A DNA stretch of 64,000 bases. Source: Sulfuricurvum sp. Lineage in GTDB: Bacteria > Campylobacterota > Campylobacteria > Campylobacterales > Sulfurimonadaceae. Position 1 is the first letter of the stretch. Every line of letters starts with the position of its first letter. The translations under genes and the position numbers were made by a program. Where the stretch lies: positions 157,183-221,182 of the forward strand of contig NZ_JAQTUH010000004.1 in assembly GCF_028710345.1 (NCBI RefSeq), written 5' to 3'. The notes beneath the pieces are model-generated. The model made no database searches and was not told where the DNA came from. It was given only the letters and a program-made list of their open reading frames with translations. Of the stretch, positions 53,911-63,624 are shown piece by piece.

Positions 53911-54951
53911 ATGGCTGACGAACAAAAATATCCACATCATGCTGCTTCCCGTTTAGAGATGGGAAATCAGATTCATATCGGTTCACTGAATGACCCAACC
54001 AGTGATATGGAAATTTTTGCCAAAGAAGTTCTCGGTGCTCTTATCATGGACAATCTCCCCCCTACTCCCAACAATTTTACCCTCTATTTTGATCGAATAC
54101 TCGAAGACAAAAGTGATAGCTTGCGTCGTCAAATCGGTGCTGTCTTAGAGCTCGAAGAGAGTAATGATGATGAAAAAAACATTGAACTTGAGAAAACGCT
54201 CAAGCAAGGTTTTTCCTCGGTTAAAAGTGTCTTACAGCTCAGCACTACTTTGTACAAAAATATGATGCTGATGGAGAAGATTCTCGATAAACGACGCGAA
54301 GAGATGAAAAACACCCCATCTCTTGCCGTTGCAAACGATCTTATCTCCTCTTTGGGCAATGATGTGAGCAAACTTGGCGGGATACTCAAAAAGCAAGTTT
54401 CTCATATGAAAGAGCTTTATAACGAAACCGCCAATATTGTCAAACAAGTAGAAAATGAGACCATCTTTGATGATCAATACGGCGTCTATAACAAACGCTA
54501 TCTCATTAACAAATTGACCCAAGAGATGCATCTGATCGAAGAGTTCCGTCACAAAAGTTCCCTTGTTTTAGTAAGCCTTTCTCACACTACACTCGCTCAG
54601 ATTAGCAGCGATAAAGCCAAAGGGTTGATGGTTCGAACCGTAGCACGTCTGTTACTTAAAACATCTCGTCGCAGTGATACCGTTGCACACTACGGGGAGG
54701 GTGTATTTGCGATGATGCTCAAACATACCGATATAGAGAGTGCAAAAAAGGCTTCTGAACGACTTTTCGATCTCGTCTCTTCAACCAACTTTTTTCTCGG
54801 AGAACAAGAGATATCGCTTCGCATCGCCATTGGGGTTATCGAGCTTAACCCCGCACACTCTGTTGAACACACTGTGGTAACAACTTTGGATGCAATGGAA
54901 GCTGCCAACAACGAAACAAAGAACCGATACGTTATCTCTAGCGCACAATAA
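53911..54951 (+). CDS. GGDEF-domain protein with degenerate active site
   Basis: A 346-residue cytoplasmic protein. Residues 1-175 are helical and coiled-coil (ALIMDNLPPTPNNFTLYFDR resembles regions preceding GGDEF domains in this phylum). A GGDEF fold starts near 186 (FDDQYGVYNKRYLINKL), but the metal-binding aspartate strand reads LVLVSLSH and the signature is GEGVF at 262-266 instead of G-G-D/E-E-F, so cyclase activity is not expected. It may bind c-di-GMP or act structurally. It is coupled between clpP (three bases) and def (five bases). Confidence 0.85.
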   Translation: MADEQKYPHHAASRLEMGNQIHIGSLNDPTSDMEIFAKEVLGALIMDNLPPTPNNFTLYFDRILEDKSDSLRRQIGAVLELEESNDDEKNIELEKTLKQGFSSVKSVLQLSTTLYKNMMLMEKILDKRREEMKNTPSLAVANDLISSLGNDVSKLGGILKKQVSHMKELYNETANIVKQVENETIFDDQYGVYNKRYLINKLTQEMHLIEEFRHKSSLVLVSLSHTTLAQISSDKAKGLMVRTVARLLLKTSRRSDTVAHYGEGVFAMMLKHTDIESAKKASERLFDLVSSTNFFLGEQEISLRIAIGVIELNPAHSVEHTVVTTLDAMEAANNETKNRYVISSAQ

Positions 54952-54956
54952 GACCT

Positions 54957-55472
54957 ATGAAGCTACCAATCATTACCTATCCCGATAAACAACTCAAAAG
55001 TGTCTCCAAAGAGGTTACAAACTTCGACACAGAGCTCCATACTTTTTTGGATGATATGTTTGAAACCATGATGGGAAATAACGGTATTGGTCTTGCCGCT
55101 ATTCAAGTTGCACGTCCTATCCGCGCCCTGATCCTATGTATCCCCGATGAAGAGGGTGAACAAAAAAAAGAGAACCTCTTAGAGATTCTTAATCCCCTCA
55201 TTAAAACTCCACAAGGGGTTACCACTTACCAAGAAGGGTGTTTAAGCGTTCCGGGATTTTATGAAGATATCGAACGTTTTGAGTCTCTTACACTTCATTA
55301 CCAAGACCGACATGGAAAAGAGTGTACGTTAGAGGCAAATGAGCTGTTAGCTATCGCTATTCAGCACGAAATGGATCACCTAGAGGGGAAACTTTTCATC
55401 GAGAAACTCACCTATAATCGTCGAAAAAAGTTTGAAAAAGAGTATAAAAAAGCCCTCAAAGAAAAAAAATAA
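54957..55472 (+). CDS. def: Peptide deformylase
   Basis: A 171-residue metalloenzyme that removes the N-formyl group from new proteins. The three motifs are NGIGLAAIQV, EGCLSVPGF (C95) and QHEMDHLEGKLF (H137, E138, H141), which bind iron. Family-typical length. It ends the tig-clpP operon, placing protein maturation genes together. Confidence 0.97.
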   Translation: MKLPIITYPDKQLKSVSKEVTNFDTELHTFLDDMFETMMGNNGIGLAAIQVARPIRALILCIPDEEGEQKKENLLEILNPLIKTPQGVTTYQEGCLSVPGFYEDIERFESLTLHYQDRHGKECTLEANELLAIAIQHEMDHLEGKLFIEKLTYNRRKKFEKEYKKALKEKK

Positions 55473-55555
55473 TGATTTTATTGCAAATTGTCATATTTTT
55501 ACCCAAATAAAATTATTTCTGTTATTGTTTTCCTACTTCATTAGAGGAGAAAAGG

Positions 55556-57061
55556 ATGAAACAACTACTCTGTGCTACCTTCGAGGGGATTGATGCACAA
55601 ACCGTCGAAGTACAATTTAGTGCTACCAAAGGGCTACCAGCATTCACCATCGTAGGGATGGCAAATACCGCTATAGCTGAATCCAAAGAGCGGGTTAAAT
55701 CAGCACTTTTGAGCAATGCATTCACCTTTCCTCCCAAGCGACTTACCATTAATCTCGCCCCCAGCGATATCCGTAAAGAGGGGTCACATTTTGACCTTGC
55801 CATTGCCACCCTTATCGCCTTGGGAGAGAGTTCTGCAGCTCTCGATGATTGGTATGTATTTGGCGAACTGGGATTGGATGGAAAAGTGAGCGAAAATACC
55901 CTCCTCTACCCCATCATCCTCTCACTTGCCAATCAAGGACTCATCACCAAAGCCATCGTCCCTACCGAATCACTGGAGAAACTCTCCCGCATCCCCAATA
56001 TTGCTTTTTACGGAGTAGCTACCCTCAATCAAACATTGGAAATTCTCCAGCACGACGCACCGACACCCCATACTCAAATTTCTGCTTTTACATTTCCCAC
56101 ATTAACCTATAACGAAAACAATTATTTCTATCACCAACACTATCCCCTCGATTTTGCAGAGATAAAAGGGCAAGAGCACGCCAAACGCGCCGCACTCATC
56201 TGCGCTGCTGGAATGCATAATCTGGTTTTAGAAGGCTCTCCTGGGAGCGGAAAATCGATGATTGCCAAACGTCTTCAACATATCCTCCCCCCACTGCACA
56301 ATGATGAGATGTTAGAATGTGCTAAACTTGAAATTCTTGATGGTAAAGAGCCATCCTTTACCCCTCTACGCCCCTTTAGAGCCCCTCACCATACCTCGAC
56401 ACCCTCCAGTATCTTCGGTGGAGGATCGCACAAAGCACAAATCGGTGAAGTGGGATTAGCACACGGAGGGATGCTCTTTTTTGATGAACTTCCCCATTTT
56501 CCTAAAAATATCCTCGAAGCACTACGTGAACCCCTCGAAGATCAACATATCCGCATATCCCGTGTCAATTCAAAAGTGACCTATGCCGCCGATTTTCTCT
56601 TTGTTGCGGCGATGAATCCCTGTCCGTGCGGAAATTTACTCAGCAAAACGACCCCGTGCCGATGCTCCGATTTGGAAATCAGCCGTTATCGCTCACGCCT
56701 CTCCGACCCCTTTTTAGATCGAATCGATCTTTTTATCCAAATGCACCCAAGCAGTTCAGAAGACAAACCCTCCTACACCTCACAACAGCTCCACGAGCAA
56801 GTACGCAATGCTTTTATTCGTCAAAAAGAACGGGGACAGAAACGGCTGAACGGATCACTGAGTGATCGTGAAATAAGTGAGTATTGTGTGTTAGACGAGG
56901 ATGCTCAAACCATTATAGATCAGGCGATAGGACGTTTTGGACTTTCATTTCGAGCCGTCGGAAGAATATTAAAAGTGGCACGAACTATTGCAGATTTAGC
57001 ACAGAGTAATCGTATAGAAAAAGGGCATATTCTTGAAGCGTTGAGCTATCGAAAGCGATAG
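55556..57061 (+). CDS. comM: ComM/YifB family AAA ATPase
   Basis: A 501-residue protein of the Mg-chelatase-like AAA+ group. The N-terminal Lon-protease-like domain (PAFTIVGMANTAIAESKERV; RLTINLAPSDIRKEGSHFDL) is followed by Walker A LEGSPGSGKSMIAKRL, Walker B MLFFDELPHFPKNILEALRE, a cysteine cluster NPCPCGNLLSKTTPCRCSD and the C-terminal SFRAVGRILKVARTIADLA. In competent bacteria ComM is a branch-migration helicase for natural transformation. GAGGAG lies before ATG 55556. Confidence 0.95.
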   Translation: MKQLLCATFEGIDAQTVEVQFSATKGLPAFTIVGMANTAIAESKERVKSALLSNAFTFPPKRLTINLAPSDIRKEGSHFDLAIATLIALGESSAALDDWYVFGELGLDGKVSENTLLYPIILSLANQGLITKAIVPTESLEKLSRIPNIAFYGVATLNQTLEILQHDAPTPHTQISAFTFPTLTYNENNYFYHQHYPLDFAEIKGQEHAKRAALICAAGMHNLVLEGSPGSGKSMIAKRLQHILPPLHNDEMLECAKLEILDGKEPSFTPLRPFRAPHHTSTPSSIFGGGSHKAQIGEVGLAHGGMLFFDELPHFPKNILEALREPLEDQHIRISRVNSKVTYAADFLFVAAMNPCPCGNLLSKTTPCRCSDLEISRYRSRLSDPFLDRIDLFIQMHPSSSEDKPSYTSQQLHEQVRNAFIRQKERGQKRLNGSLSDREISEYCVLDEDAQTIIDQAIGRFGLSFRAVGRILKVARTIADLAQSNRIEKGHILEALSYRKR

Positions 57062-57063
57062 CA

Positions 57064-57090
57064 TTTGAGGTCGCAAATTACGACCTCAAA
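57064..57090. terminator. Bidirectional terminator between comM and the YeiH gene
   Basis: TTTGAGGTCG (57064-57073) pairs perfectly with CGACCTCAAA (57081-57090) around a seven-base loop. The T and A runs at its edges suit termination from both directions, and it sits between convergent genes. Confidence 0.75.
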
Positions 57091-57095
57091 GAATA

Positions 57096-58196
57096 TCAAA
57101 ACGTCACGACAACCCATTGGGTAATAACAAATCCACCCACAACAAGCCACAAAAACATCGATCCAGCAGTATAGAGCGGTGCAAGACCCAACCCTTTAAA
57201 CTTCGCAAATCGTGTCCCCATCCCCAGTGCACTCATCGCCATGGTGAGCAAGAACGTATCGATGAGATTGATGTTGCCGATAATCCCTTTTATCATATCC
57301 GCCATTTCAACAGGGGCAGTGAGGGTATAGTTATGAATCAAAGAGTTTAATCCCGCCATACCGATAAAATAGACGGCAAACCATGGGATAACGAGCTGTA
57401 ATTTTCCCCCCTCGCTACCGGAGCGTTTTGCCATCATACTCATCACCAATCCCAAAACAATCAACATTGGTGCAATCATAATAACCCGTGTCATTTTGAC
57501 AATAACAGCGGTATTTGCCATGCTCTCACCCGCGCCCGGAACCGATGCGGGAACTGCAACCACTTGGGCTACTTCATGAATCGTTCCGCCGACATACATC
57601 CCAAACGTAGAGGGCTCCATGTGCAAAAAGCCCGTGGCTGGCTGAATAATCGTCGCATACAACACAGGATACAAAAACATCGAAATCGTCCCAAAAAGGA
57701 CAACCATTGAAACTGCAACCGCAGTTTTATAATCTTCACTTTTAAGGACCGGTTCCGTCGCCAAAACTGCCGCTGCACCACAAACTGATGCCCCTGAAGC
57801 GGTCAAAATCGCGGTATCTCTATCCATTTTGAAAAGTTTCGTCCCCAACCAAATCCCTAACATCATAGTCGACGAGAGGACGAGCAATGAGACCATAAAT
57901 CCTTGGATTCCTACTTCGGCAATTTGTTGAAACGTGATACGAAATCCATAAAATACAATCGCAAAGCGGAGGATTTTTTTACCCGAGAAAGTGATACCAC
58001 CTTCCCATCCCGTCGGAGTTTTGGAGTGAAGGGTATTGGCATAAAATATCCCCAACACAATCCCGACAACCAACGGCGATATCCCCATATTTTTAACAAA
58101 ACTCAAATCAGCAATCATGGTTGCTGCGGCAGCAAAAATAGCAACAAAAACAATACCGCTGAGGGTATCTTTGCGCTTTGCAGGTGAAAAAGGCAT
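57096..58196 (-). CDS. YeiH family membrane protein, putative sulfate exporter
   Basis: A 366-residue membrane protein with about ten hydrophobic segments, of the YeiH/UPF0324 family (PF03601). Conserved parts are PLVVGIVLGIFYANTL, ILRFAIVFYGFRITFQQIAEVG, LTASGASVCGAAAVLATEPV and GGTIHEVAQVVA. The family is often annotated as a sulfate exporter on weak evidence. TATAAT and a good AAGGAG lie before ATG 58196. Confidence 0.88.
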   Translation of the reverse strand: MPFSPAKRKDTLSGIVFVAIFAAAATMIADLSFVKNMGISPLVVGIVLGIFYANTLHSKTPTGWEGGITFSGKKILRFAIVFYGFRITFQQIAEVGIQGFMVSLLVLSSTMMLGIWLGTKLFKMDRDTAILTASGASVCGAAAVLATEPVLKSEDYKTAVAVSMVVLFGTISMFLYPVLYATIIQPATGFLHMEPSTFGMYVGGTIHEVAQVVAVPASVPGAGESMANTAVIVKMTRVIMIAPMLIVLGLVMSMMAKRSGSEGGKLQLVIPWFAVYFIGMAGLNSLIHNYTLTAPVEMADMIKGIIGNINLIDTFLLTMAMSALGMGTRFAKFKGLGLAPLYTAGSMFLWLVVGGFVITQWVVVTF

Positions 58197-58252
58197 AATG
58201 CACTCCTTAAATAAAGGGCTAATTATAAGAGAAGTAAGTTAACAGCCCTCTT

Positions 58253-61099
58253 TTATTGTACCGTTAACTCCAATCTCGAAGCGATCAGTTTATTTGCATC
58301 GGCTGCGGATTTTTCATTGCTAACCACACTAGCACGTCCGCTTAATGCAGGATTTTGCATCAAATAATTGACAACCGTTTGTGCACGTGCGGTTGCGAGG
58401 GCATCAAGTTCCGGAGGAGCAATAACCTGATGTACGATCAATTTTTCGAGCAACGCCGCACTATAGTGTTTCACATAAGCCCCCTCTTCAGTGTATTGCG
58501 TTTTCATTGCCATACGCAACGCCTTAAGCTCAGAAGGATCAAGAGTTTTTTCTGCCGTTGCTTCAAGATACTCCATACTCATAGCTTCACGTGAGGTTCT
58601 TGCCCCTTTATTACCCATAACCGATGCAATCAGCTTTTGGATACGCAATGCTCTATCATCTTCCATACTCTCCCAGCCTCCATGAATTTTGAGGAGTAAT
58701 TTCGGACGTTTTTGCATAAGTGCTGTCAATTTATCTAATTTTTCGCGCTCAGGAGGTAACAATATCGCTTCACCGGCCTCAAAATTGACACTTGAGAGGC
58801 TATCATCTTCGCTATCAAGCCCCATCAATGATCCCATAAGCTTAAACGGTGAAGTAACTGCTTTGGTAAAAAGATTCCCGATCACTTGCCATACCACTTT
58901 GCCGTATTTAAAATCAGGGCTATTCACATCCCCCTCAATCGGCAAATCAATATCAATCACCCCCTCGGAATCTTCAAGCAATGCAACCACGAGACCTAAT
59001 GGCCACGGTGAACCACCAGCCTTCTCTTCACCCAGTTCAATCTGCTTAATCAACACTTTATTTTTACCGTTTAGCTTCCCTTTGTTAATAACATACCCTA
59101 GGTTGAGGTAAAGCTTCCCGCCTACAATCTTATAGCCTAAAAATTCGAGCGAATACGGAGTGTATTGCTTGATATCCAAATTATCAAAATTCACGATGAT
59201 ATCGGTAAAATCTTTAGGGGCTTTTGTGTTAAGCTTTCCACTCACATGGGCCATCCCATATTGATCTACCCCACCGCTTAGTTTCACATAGGTGACAACA
59301 TCTTTGGTGGTTGAAATCCCTAAAATCTCCCCATTAAGATAATGAATATAGGTTTTAAATAACAACGGCAAGGAGAGGTCACTAAAGGTTGCACTCCCAT
59401 TATTGACAACAAATTTGATAATATCAACCCCAAATGGGTTTTTGGTTTGTTGCTTTGGTGTGTTTGACTCTTTTGATATTTTAGAGAGGGTTGAGAAATT
59501 GAGTGTTTTATTTGCATCAATCAGAGCATTTGCATACAATCCATTGACATCGAGCTGATTTATTTTGAGACGATTATCAGGGTATGCATAAACAAACGGT
59601 GTTACTCCGATATTTTGCCACCCCGCCAAAACACTTTGATCTCTCGAATCGTTGATGACCCAATCAGTTAGATCAAGCTTTCCTCTAACGGTGGTTTTAT
59701 CTTTGTTATAGCTATACTCACCGGATATCCCAAACACTCCGCGTTTAATTGTTGCATACGTACTTGGCTCTATATAAGAATCAAATGCACTTACATCGAG
59801 TCCGCTAAGAGTAAAGTGGCCTGTGGAGATTAGCGCTTCTCTGATGATATCCCCTTGCAGGGTAAGCGAACTCTTCTCGTTGATACGGGTTGAGAGGGAA
59901 AAATTATTTTTATCGTGAGGATTGGAGGTAAAATTTAAAATCGAGAGATTAAGAGCATCGAGATTTACCGTCACACTATGCGAGGGAACTTCATCCACAA
60001 AACGAACCGCTCCTCTCTCCAAAGAGAGAGAACTCAGGAGATAACTCCACGGAGTTTTATCGGTATCGTTTTCATCATCTGGAAATGCTTTTTTGATCTC
60101 ATCCGCATAGCGCACCCAATTGATTGATCCATCTTTTGCTCGTAAAGCACTTAAATCAATCCCCTCTAAGCGAACATCCTGCGCCTCTAAATACTTTCTA
60201 AGCGGCCATACATTTGCCCCCGAAACGGCTAATGAATCCAGTGAAAAAAGTTTCTCTTCTTTCTCTTTTGAGAGAATTCGAAGTTTTTTTACTCCGGCAC
60301 TTACATTGGAGAGCTTTGTCCCGTTAAGATCGTTAGTGTTCAGTGAATAATCAAAAGAAAGATTCATTGTCCCATCCACCACCTCAATAGGCATTTTATC
60401 TTTAACATAACGCCATGGAGTAGATAGTTTTCCCGAAGCAAACACTACATTCCCGTGCATTGCAAAAGGTTTTAGTGAATCCATTTTCCCTTTTAAATCG
60501 ATAAATCCGCCATCATTAATCGTCGCATACAGACGTGTTGCACCATGCGATACCGACATGTCTCGCAAATCGATATTTTCGAGATGAAACCCAAAATTAT
60601 CAATACTTTCATGATAATTTTTCCCCTTACTAATGTCACTGTATTTGACCACCCCTCCTTTGAGTGTAAAATTTTTCACCAATAGCGAGAGCGGTTTTGA
60701 TTCTTCTTTGGTCGTGTTATCCTCTTTAATAAGCCAACCGAAATTCATTTGTCCCGCATGATCTTTTGCAACCGATACTCGGGGTCCTTCAACATGGATA
60801 TCTTCCACTACCAATGTCTGCTTCCAAAGATAATCAAGTGGATCTAAATTAATAGAAAATTGGTTGAAGGCAACAAAATCTCCATTCGCAGGTGTTTTAA
60901 AAGAGAGATTATGAAGATCGAGCTCAAAAAGAAAAGGATTAAACGCTGCCGATTCGATATGCAACCGTCCCCCTTGAGTTGCCTCAGAAACTTTTTTGGG
61001 AACAATGTGAGTTATAACATAAGGGACACCCAAAAAACCGGCTACAATATATGCTAAAAAAAGCCCTCCCGCAATTTTCAATCCTAATAATTTACCCAT
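58253..61099 (-). CDS. DUF748 (AsmA-like) envelope protein
   Basis: A 948-residue protein with one N-terminal membrane helix (LGLKIAGGLFLAYIVAGFLG) and a long periplasmic part of repeated beta-strand units typical of the DUF748/AsmA superfamily, whose members bridge the inner and outer membranes and may move phospholipids. Family marks include AAFNPFLFELDLHNLSF, VVEDIHVEGPRVSVAKD and IDIDLPIEGDVNSPDFKYG. The C-terminal 190 residues (LDKLTALMQKRPKLLLKIHG; LATARAQTVVNYLMQ) resemble an OmpA-like fold with a long insertion. I chose ATG 61099, six bases after GGGAG. Confidence 0.82.
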   Translation of the reverse strand: MGKLLGLKIAGGLFLAYIVAGFLGVPYVITHIVPKKVSEATQGGRLHIESAAFNPFLFELDLHNLSFKTPANGDFVAFNQFSINLDPLDYLWKQTLVVEDIHVEGPRVSVAKDHAGQMNFGWLIKEDNTTKEESKPLSLLVKNFTLKGGVVKYSDISKGKNYHESIDNFGFHLENIDLRDMSVSHGATRLYATINDGGFIDLKGKMDSLKPFAMHGNVVFASGKLSTPWRYVKDKMPIEVVDGTMNLSFDYSLNTNDLNGTKLSNVSAGVKKLRILSKEKEEKLFSLDSLAVSGANVWPLRKYLEAQDVRLEGIDLSALRAKDGSINWVRYADEIKKAFPDDENDTDKTPWSYLLSSLSLERGAVRFVDEVPSHSVTVNLDALNLSILNFTSNPHDKNNFSLSTRINEKSSLTLQGDIIREALISTGHFTLSGLDVSAFDSYIEPSTYATIKRGVFGISGEYSYNKDKTTVRGKLDLTDWVINDSRDQSVLAGWQNIGVTPFVYAYPDNRLKINQLDVNGLYANALIDANKTLNFSTLSKISKESNTPKQQTKNPFGVDIIKFVVNNGSATFSDLSLPLLFKTYIHYLNGEILGISTTKDVVTYVKLSGGVDQYGMAHVSGKLNTKAPKDFTDIIVNFDNLDIKQYTPYSLEFLGYKIVGGKLYLNLGYVINKGKLNGKNKVLIKQIELGEEKAGGSPWPLGLVVALLEDSEGVIDIDLPIEGDVNSPDFKYGKVVWQVIGNLFTKAVTSPFKLMGSLMGLDSEDDSLSSVNFEAGEAILLPPEREKLDKLTALMQKRPKLLLKIHGGWESMEDDRALRIQKLIASVMGNKGARTSREAMSMEYLEATAEKTLDPSELKALRMAMKTQYTEEGAYVKHYSAALLEKLIVHQVIAPPELDALATARAQTVVNYLMQNPALSGRASVVSNEKSAADANKLIASRLELTVQ

Positions 61100-61248
61100 A
61101 ATAGCTCCCATCTCTTTGTTATCTGGGATTGTAGCACAGATGAAAAAAGAGAAAAACTAATTATTATCTTCTTACCCTAAACCTAAGAGAACTTTGAGGC
61201 ATGCAAAGGCATAATAAGCAACTTACATCTTGAACACTGGATTGCCAC

Positions 61249-62268
61249 ATGAACCGCAAGAAAATCTATAATCCATCTTCTACTGAACACGTGAATGATC
61301 GGCGTATTTTCGGCGGAAATCCAACCGGTATCTTTGAACTTAATAATATCAAATACCAATGGGCATACAACCTGTGGGAGATGATGCTTAACAACACATG
61401 GTTCCCCAAAGAGGTCGATATGACCCGCGATGCAGTAGACTACAAATACCTCACTGAGATGGAAAAAACAGCGTACGACAAAGCCCTCTCTCAGCTCATT
61501 TTCATGGATTCATTGCAAACCAATAACCTCATCGATAATGTCAATCCCTATGTCACTGCACCGGAAATTAACCTCATTTTGGTACGCCAAAGTTTTGAAG
61601 AGGCACTCCATTCTCAAAGCTACGCGGTTATGGTCGATTCGATCAGCCAAAATTCTGAAGAGATTTACGATTTATGGCGTCGTGACATGATGCTCAAAAC
61701 CAAAAACGACTCTATCGCCGCCCGCTATGAAGAGCTCGCCGATGATCCGAGCGAAAGCGCGTTTGTCAAAGCCTGTTTCGCCAACCAAATCTTAGAGGGG
61801 ATCTATTTTTACAGCGGATTTACCTATATCTATACCTTGGCACGTTCAGGCAAAATGCTAGGCTCTGCACAAATGATCCGTTTTATTCAACGCGATGAAG
61901 TTACCCACCTCGTATTATTCCAAAACATCATCAACACCCTTCGTCGTGAACGCCCCGATCTCTTCAGTGAAAAGCTGATTGAAGAGGTTTACGATATGTT
62001 CCGTAAAGCAGTCGAACTCGAAACTGCATGGGGTCAATACATTACCCAAGGGCAAATTCTTGGGTTAACCAACGAAATCGTCTCCCAATACATCCAATAC
62101 CTCGCTGATGAGCGTCTCCATGCCGTTGGGCTTAAAAAGATCTATAATGTCGCCAATCCGATCAAATGGGTCGATGATTTCTCTAAATTCAACGATCAAA
62201 AAACCAACTTCTTCGAAGGCACCGTCACCAACTACTCCAAAGGAAGTCTGAGTTTTGATGACTTCTAA
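61249..62268 (+). CDS. nrdB: Class Ia ribonucleotide reductase beta subunit
   Basis: A 339-residue protein carrying the diiron-tyrosyl radical used to make deoxyribonucleotides. In [15 protein letters not shown] residues E118, H121 and Y125 match the E. coli metal ligands and radical tyrosine (E115, H118, Y122). Later ligands lie in [14 protein letters not shown] and [10 protein letters not shown]. The alpha subunit gene is not in this window. Its end overlaps the nitrilase-fold gene by 11 bases. The 137-base gap to DUF748 holds divergent promoters without a recognised operator. Confidence 0.97.
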   Translation: MNRKKIYNPSSTEHVNDRRIFGGNPTGIFELNNIKYQWAYNLWEMMLNNTWFPKEVDMTRDAVDYKYLTEMEKTAYDKALSQLIFMDSLQTNNLIDNVNPYVTAPEINLILVRQSFEEALHSQSYAVMVDSISQNSEEIYDLWRRDMMLKTKNDSIAARYEELADDPSESAFVKACFANQILEGIYFYSGFTYIYTLARSGKMLGSAQMIRFIQRDEVTHLVLFQNIINTLRRERPDLFSEKLIEEVYDMFRKAVELETAWGQYITQGQILGLTNEIVSQYIQYLADERLHAVGLKKIYNVANPIKWVDDFSKFNDQKTNFFEGTVTNYSKGSLSFDDF

Positions 62269-62986
62269 ACCTCTCGTCTCGCTATGCCTCTCTACTGAGG
62301 AAAATTTCGAAAACAATCTTACCCGCCTCATCCTCCACATCGTCCAATCCCCCGAGGATGCCATCATTGTCGCCCCTGAAGTGTGTTTGAGCGGTTTTTG
62401 TTATGATCGTTTTGAAGAGGCGGCGGCGTTTACCCCTTACGCCCTTGATAAACTTTTGGGCTTTCTCGGCAATCGACTCCTCATCTTTAGTGCGATTACC
62501 AAACTCGGAGACGATTTTTACAACATTGCCTATGCCCTCACCGATTCACGCGTCGTACACGCCCAATCCAAAGCCAAGCTCTTCACCCTCGGTGCAGAAC
62601 ACGAACACTTTAGCGCAGGTGAGAGCTCAAATATTTCCCCTTTTCTCTACAACGGCTTGCGTATCGGAATCCTCCTATGCTTTGAACTTCGCTTTAAAGA
62701 GCTTTGGCAACAATTAGAGGGGTGCGATATCATCGCTATCCCTGCCCAATGGGGAAAAATTCGGGGTGAACACTTTGTCACCCTCACCAATGCCCTCGCC
62801 GTCTTAAATCAATGCTATGTCATCGCAAGCGATGCCGCCAACGAAGATACGAGTGCCATGAGCGGTATTATCAACCCCTTCGGGCATGAAGTACGCAACA
62901 ATGGTATGGAGTCTCTCACCTCCCACTACGAAGAGCGCACTCTCCAATCGATGCGACGATATCTCAACACAGGGATCGGTCAATGA
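62258..62986 (+). CDS. Carbon-nitrogen hydrolase (nitrilase superfamily)
   Basis: A 242-residue amidase-like enzyme with the Glu-Lys-Cys triad: E41 in [13 protein letters not shown]107 in [15 protein letters not shown] and C141 in [14 protein letters not shown]. It is close to omega-amidase/Nit2-type proteins, but the substrate is not evident. ATG 62258 is used; a TTG just before it is less likely. It overlaps nrdB by 11 bases and pcm by four (ATGA), so nrdB, this gene, pcm and the methyltransferase form one operon. Confidence 0.9.
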   Translation: MTSKPLVSLCLSTEENFENNLTRLILHIVQSPEDAIIVAPEVCLSGFCYDRFEEAAAFTPYALDKLLGFLGNRLLIFSAITKLGDDFYNIAYALTDSRVVHAQSKAKLFTLGAEHEHFSAGESSNISPFLYNGLRIGILLCFELRFKELWQQLEGCDIIAIPAQWGKIRGEHFVTLTNALAVLNQCYVIASDAANEDTSAMSGIINPFGHEVRNNGMESLTSHYEERTLQSMRRYLNTGIGQ

Positions 62987-63624
62987 TCGACAAAGTAACC
63001 ATCATCAAAACCTCCCGTATGGCGGAAGAAATTTCCAAAAAATATCCCCTTCGCCCTACCATCAAAGAGGCGATTATCCATACCAATCGCGAAGAGTTTG
63101 TCCCCCTCGCCATGCGCCACAACGCTTACCGTCTCGATGCCCTCCCTATCGGTGCACAACAATACATCTCTTCCCCTCTCACGGTCGCTAAAATGACCCA
63201 ATACCTTAGCCCTGAGGGGTGTGATAGTGTATTGGAAATCGGATGCGGGAGCGGGTATCAAGCCGCCGTCCTCTCTCAAATTTTCCGTCGTGTCTTTACG
63301 ATAGAGCGAATCGAATCGTTGCTGATCGAGGCAAAAGAGCGGTTTCGTCACCTCCGTCTCGGCAACATCCACACCCGCACCGATGATGGTCAAAACGGTT
63401 GGGAGCAATACGCGCCGTTTGATCGGATCCTTTTCTCTGCATCCGCACGGACAATCCCTCAAAAACTCTTCAACCAATTACGCGAAGGGGGAATCCTCAT
63501 CGCCCCTATGGAGAGAGGACGGGAGCAAGTAATCACCCGCTTTACCAAACAAGGGGGGAAAATTCACGAAGATGCTCTTGAGGTGTGTGATTTCGTCCCC
63601 ATCCTCGATGGAGTTGTCCGTTGA
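62983..63624 (+). CDS. pcm: Protein-L-isoaspartate O-methyltransferase
   Basis: A 213-residue SAM-dependent repair enzyme that methylates abnormal L-isoaspartyl residues in proteins. Characteristic are [20 protein letters not shown], the SAM motif [36 protein letters not shown] and [19 protein letters not shown]. Start ATG overlaps the nitrilase stop, and its own stop overlaps the TTG start of the next gene. Confidence 0.95.
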   Translation: MIDKVTIIKTSRMAEEISKKYPLRPTIKEAIIHTNREEFVPLAMRHNAYRLDALPIGAQQYISSPLTVAKMTQYLSPEGCDSVLEIGCGSGYQAAVLSQIFRRVFTIERIESLLIEAKERFRHLRLGNIHTRTDDGQNGWEQYAPFDRILFSASARTIPQKLFNQLREGGILIAPMERGREQVITRFTKQGGKIHEDALEVCDFVPILDGVVR

